NCBI RefSeq assembly: GCF_026262505.1
Contig: NC_067205.1
Location: 13,330,001 to 13,394,000, forward strand
Length of the DNA: 64,000 bases
Direction of reading: 5' to 3'
Source: Trichomonas vaginalis G3
Lineage: Eukaryota; Parabasalia; Trichomonadida; Trichomonadidae
Both the position numbers and the translations under genes were made by a program. Positions 60,519 through 64,000 of the stretch are shown in pieces (the first letter of the stretch is position 1; each line of letters starts with the position of its first letter). The notes under the pieces are model-generated. The model saw only the letters and a list, made by a program, of their open reading frames with translations. It was not told where the DNA came from and made no database searches.

Positions 60519-61820
60519 ATGAAAAATAGTCATGTAACTGCAAAACTACATCCAAAACACAAATCTTCAATAATTCTTGGTAATTTCGAAAATGACACTT
60601 TTTCTTGTAAATTGAAGAAGAATATCGAGAGCTGCAAAATCTTCTTCAATCACATTTATCAAGGAGTACAACCAGTTAAACAGCCAGAACGATTTTGGTC
60701 TCTTTCAAAAACAGATTTATTATGTTTTCTAATAATGATAATCCCAACGTTACTGATATGGACAGTTACTTCATATAAAACATCAATAAAAACCATATTA
60801 AAATATTGGGATGGACCTAATTACATATATGCTGCAATAACATTATATAGAATTCCAGAAGATTATATATGGAAGAGATATTTCAATTACGATCCATCAT
60901 ATTTTGCATGTCACTTACCAGGATATCCAATGCTTATTAGGATTTGCTCTTTTATTTGTTTTGGAAACTACGTTTATGGAGCTTTTTTGAGTATTTTAGT
61001 ATCAAACTTCTTATTATCGTATTCTTTTCGAAGGTTACTGATTGTTTTTAGATGTGTTAAAGATCCAACATGGTCAACAATCGTATTATCATTAATTCCT
61101 TTCAGACTTGTAATATATCATTCAGTACTAGCAAGCGAACCACTTTTTATTACATTTATTTGCCTTTCTTTTATATTCTACAAATTTGATCGAATATCTA
61201 CGATGATCTTATTTATTTGGTGTGGATGCTTTACAAGAATCGAAGGTATGGCTGTTGGATTCATAATTGGTGTATGTTATCTCATTAGATTCGATATTTT
61301 ACGAGCATTACTTATGTTTTCAACTTTTATACCAGATTTATTCCTAGTATGGTTCCACACAATAATGTTTAATGATCCTCTAGCTTATATCCACTTTAAT
61401 TCCGGAAATCAGCAAATTATGTCATTACATCTGTTTTTTGATATATTTGTTACATCCAGATATGGTTCAGAACTTGTTACATCACATGTATCCACAATTT
61501 ATCTACTAGGATTGATTGGAGTGTTTTATTTGCTTCCATCTGCTTCTCCTTTAAGTTTCTTTTCAGGATTCTTCTATTTGTACGTATCTCAACTGAGGCA
61601 TTTAGATACTGGAAGATATTTTATCCCTTGTTCTGTTTTTTCTCTTGTTGCCGGTTTCGATTCAATTTTCGGAAATTATAGAGGTAATTTGATATCTCTT
61701 ATTGCTTATCCAATATTTCTATCATTCCTAGTATGGTATGCTGTGGCTCAAATACCATCAAATATTTGTACTGATGAATTCTTTGATGAAGTCATTAATT
61801 CAAGAGATTTTAACTTGTAA
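60519..61820 (+). CDS. GT-C type membrane glycosyltransferase (PIG-V/mannosyltransferase-like)
   Basis: 433 residues with about nine to ten membrane spans after a polar N-terminus of about 60 residues. Early in the first loop is KYWDGPNYIYAA (W97, D98), the acidic motif position of GT-C enzymes using dolichol-phosphate sugars. LPGYPMLIR and SVLASEPLF are the conserved PIG-V-like follow-ups. It most resembles PIG-V (the second mannosyltransferase of GPI synthesis) or relatives. Whether parabasalids make GPI anchors is uncertain, so another lipid-linked sugar transfer is possible. The ATG at 60519 is the only start. Confidence 0.6.
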   Translation: MKNSHVTAKLHPKHKSSIILGNFENDTFSCKLKKNIESCKIFFNHIYQGVQPVKQPERFWSLSKTDLLCFLIMIIPTLLIWTVTSYKTSIKTILKYWDGPNYIYAAITLYRIPEDYIWKRYFNYDPSYFACHLPGYPMLIRICSFICFGNYVYGAFLSILVSNFLLSYSFRRLLIVFRCVKDPTWSTIVLSLIPFRLVIYHSVLASEPLFITFICLSFIFYKFDRISTMILFIWCGCFTRIEGMAVGFIIGVCYLIRFDILRALLMFSTFIPDLFLVWFHTIMFNDPLAYIHFNSGNQQIMSLHLFFDIFVTSRYGSELVTSHVSTIYLLGLIGVFYLLPSASPLSFFSGFFYLYVSQLRHLDTGRYFIPCSVFSLVAGFDSIFGNYRGNLISLIAYPIFLSFLVWYAVAQIPSNICTDEFFDEVINSRDFNL

Positions 61821-61970
61821 CATACACACACTATCTATTATGTTTGTTTGTATATCTATGTAAAAGGTATTTTGCTATGAATTATAAAGATTTTTATGAT
61901 GAAATTTTTAATTTAATCAATAAAATTATTAAAATTTTGATAAAAATCAAAATAATACGCATTTTTTTTT
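61821..61970. other. Convergent 3' spacer
   Basis: A/T-rich, no gene. Confidence 0.4.
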
Positions 61971-62504
61971 CTATTGAGTTTCTTCATCAGCATTAAATCC
62001 ATCTGAAAATCTTAGAATTCCGGTAATTCCATCAAAACCCCCAGGAACAAGTTCTATTCCGAAAACATTCTCATCTGGACAAGGGAAAGGCATTTTAATA
62101 TTATATGTTGAGAGTCTTTTATATCCGAATTTTGGATAAAGCCATGAATGGCCAACTAGCACAATTGTTTTATGACCAAGTTCAATCGCCTTTTGATGAG
62201 CCGCATTGATTAAAAGCCTTCCATATCCTTTGTTTTGGAAATTTGGCAATATAGAAAATGGACCAAGGATAAGAGTTTCATATTTCTCATCGACAAATGC
62301 TTTTGTTAGAAGTATATGACCAATTATTTTCCCATCTATTTCCCCGACAAGTTCAAGGCCAGGAATGTACTCTTTAGATGCTCTGAGTTTTGTAACAATA
62401 TATTGCTCTTTGTGGCTGGCATGGTCAGCATTTCTGAATGCTTCCTCTACCACATGAAATATAGGATCGAAATCCTCTTGAGATACTTCACGAATTTTCA
62501 ACAT
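61971..62504 (-). CDS. GNAT-family N-acetyltransferase, bacterial (YhbS-like) type
   Basis: 177 residues, a complete GNAT domain: IREVSQEDFDPIFHVVEEAF, GKIIGHILL, LGPFSILPNFQNKGYGRLL with the acetyl-CoA loop Q90-x-x-G93-x-G95, and VLVGHSWLYPKFGYKR. The last block (V-L-G-H-x-x-Y-Y-x-x-F-G-F) is typical of the bacterial COG3153/YhbS family rather than eukaryotic acetyltransferases, so a bacterial origin by transfer is likely. Substrate unknown. The start is the ATG at 62502-62504. Confidence 0.85.
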   Translation of the reverse strand: MLKIREVSQEDFDPIFHVVEEAFRNADHASHKEQYIVTKLRASKEYIPGLELVGEIDGKIIGHILLTKAFVDEKYETLILGPFSILPNFQNKGYGRLLINAAHQKAIELGHKTIVLVGHSWLYPKFGYKRLSTYNIKMPFPCPDENVFGIELVPGGFDGITGILRFSDGFNADEETQ

Positions 62505-62740
62505 TAAATAATAAGCTTCAGCTGAAAGAATTTAGCTTACTCAATGATTTTATTTATTGGTCATTTCATTATTGAAGCTCAATTCCAAATCTAATTAGAA
62601 ATTATTTTAAGTTTTTTATATTTATCAATGTGATGCGTATGTACTAATGATCAAAAAACTAAATATCGTGAAGTTGAGCAAATTCGTTATTTTTTTTACA
62701 TTTTCAATAACGTTTTTTTTTTCTTTCAAAAATTTTTTTC
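62505..62740. other. Divergent promoter region
   Basis: AT-rich, no gene. It must hold the promoters of both flanking genes. Confidence 0.4.
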
Positions 62741-63907
62741 ATGAGTGATATTTTCACACTTATAGCCGAAGGCAAACTGGAAAAAAGCGATGTCACATTC
62801 GCAAACGTTAACAGCATATTCACTCCAATCGAAGGTAGAGTTGATTCTGAAAAATTCTTTGGAACAAATCCGTTTCTTTTTGCTGTCATGAATAACAAGA
62901 AAGAATACTTAAAAATGCTTAAAGACAAAGGCGCCAATATCAATTTTATTCAAGTTTCTCCTATTGATAAAGACTTTATTTATACAAAACCAACTTCTCC
63001 AATTGGAACACCAGGATTTTACAACGAAGCTCAAACTGAAGCCATTGAAAACAAATGCGGCGATAATGCTATGATACTTGCTATCAAAAATAAAGATAAT
63101 TTCGAAATGCTCGAATACTTACATACTGAACTTGGTTTCCCACTAGATTATGTTAACTATGAAGGAGAAACATTGGCACATATTGCCATCGACAATAATG
63201 CTGCAAATTGTATGGTCTATGTTCTCAACAATTATCCTCAAGCATATGACATTAAGGATAACGAGGGCTTAACTCCTGTAGAACGAGCTAAATACTACGA
63301 CGTCAATAGCTGCAACTGGGCCTTCTATAGGGTTTCTTCTGCTAGATCAACAAGTAGTCAAAGCAGTAGAGAAGGCCAAGCTGATTCTAAAAACGCAGTC
63401 CAGATTATCGATTTACCACTTCCTGAACTTTTGGAAAGAAAAACAGACTTAAAGCTGATTTACGATAAAAAGAAGAAACCATTAGCAAAACCTCAATGGG
63501 ATGATTCAATTAAAAAGCAACTTCTTAAAAAGCTCGATGATTTCGCAAATTATAAGGATGAATTCGGCAGAAATATATTACATCTCGCAATTTTGAACAG
63601 GGCTACAGATGCATTCACAGAAATCATGAAGACACATAGTTATCTTTTACTTGAACCTGATAATGCAGTTGAAAATTTTGATGAACCGACGAAACCAGGA
63701 GAAACACCTCTTGAAATGCTGTTTAAATACAGTCAAGTCAAAAATCGTGATGAAGACTTTGTTCAAACAGCAATCCACGACCTTTGGGTTCATTATCAAA
63801 ACCAGTTTAATGATGATATTAAAAATCAATTCACAGAGCTTTTCGAAAAAGACAAATCCTTTGAGCAATTACTATGCCCAGGTGGAACTGCACTTTTCTC
63901 ATTTTAA
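62741..63907 (+). CDS. Ankyrin-repeat protein
   Basis: 388 residues. Ankyrin-type units occur at about 45-75 (TNPFLFAVMNNKKEYLKMLKD, then KGANIN), 105-140 (DNAMILAIKNKDNFEMLEYL), 143-180 (GETLAHIAIDNNAANCMVYVL) and again at 280-310 (GRNILHLAILNRATDAFTEIM) and 330-345 (GETPLEMLFKY). A serine-rich linker (RSTSSQSSREGQ) sits at about 205. It is probably a protein-interaction scaffold. No DUF3447 region, signal peptide or membrane span. The ATG at 62741 follows a T-run. Confidence 0.8.
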   Translation: MSDIFTLIAEGKLEKSDVTFANVNSIFTPIEGRVDSEKFFGTNPFLFAVMNNKKEYLKMLKDKGANINFIQVSPIDKDFIYTKPTSPIGTPGFYNEAQTEAIENKCGDNAMILAIKNKDNFEMLEYLHTELGFPLDYVNYEGETLAHIAIDNNAANCMVYVLNNYPQAYDIKDNEGLTPVERAKYYDVNSCNWAFYRVSSARSTSSQSSREGQADSKNAVQIIDLPLPELLERKTDLKLIYDKKKKPLAKPQWDDSIKKQLLKKLDDFANYKDEFGRNILHLAILNRATDAFTEIMKTHSYLLLEPDNAVENFDEPTKPGETPLEMLFKYSQVKNRDEDFVQTAIHDLWVHYQNQFNDDIKNQFTELFEKDKSFEQLLCPGGTALFSF

Positions 63908-64000
63908 ATGTTCTTTTTATTTAAATAAATTTTATAAAATTATATTCATTATTATTTTTTTTTATTAAATAAAGCTCCTGAATAGTATTGGAAAATTTAC

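Overview
The window looks like nuclear DNA of a parabasalid protist, most like Tritrichomonas or Trichomonas. The DNA is AT-rich and I see no introns. Several genes start a few bases after a TCA(C/T)TTTT-type initiator, as in trichomonads. The gene families also fit: a BspA-like leucine-rich repeat protein, DUF3447/ankyrin proteins, a MULE DNA transposon and a Maverick/Polinton.

Host genes lie on both sides of one large insertion. On the left are a partial tubby-like gene (1-869, minus), an L-type lectin cargo receptor (1271-2557), a three-repeat Myb factor (4105-4923) and Elongator subunit 1 (6580-9606). On the right are a BspA-like gene (33353-35191), VPS18 (35593-37929, minus), NUP54 (38506-39378, minus), a SENP8/Ulp1-type protease (40438-41103), a truncated Hsp70 (43076-44683), CK2 beta (47348-48007), the lariat debranching enzyme DBR1 (48250-49257, minus), a broken DUF3447/ankyrin gene (49909-51367), an exportin-7-like protein (51829-54936, minus), an unknown gene (55693-56187, minus), a tetraspanin-like protein (56902-57543), chaperonin CCT zeta (58415-60001, minus), a GT-C type membrane glycosyltransferase (60519-61820), a bacterial-type GNAT acetyltransferase (61971-62504, minus) and an ankyrin protein (62741-63907).

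From 11464 to 32228 sits a Polinton of about 20.8 kb. It has terminal inverted repeats of about 170 bp (roughly 97% alike) and a perfect 6-bp target duplication, TAGGGA. It carries protein-primed DNA polymerase B, a retroviral-type integrase, a phage-type tail-fibre/adhesin, likely small jelly-roll capsid proteins and many small proteins. It is a fossil: several frames are broken and a 2.9-kb MULE with its own intact transposase and a 9-bp duplication has landed in one of its genes. The end repeats nevertheless point to a fairly recent insertion. Most Polinton genes share a T-rich tract followed by TAAATG or a close variant at the start codon, unlike the host initiator.

The non-coding DNA is the other notable feature. 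There is an array of six long imperfect hairpins at 41.5-42.3 kb, a perfect 135-bp-arm palindrome after ELP1, and more hairpins on both sides of the Polinton insertion point. A rearranged pogo-like DNA transposon lies at 44.9-46.3 kb. I saw no tRNA, rRNA or CRISPR.
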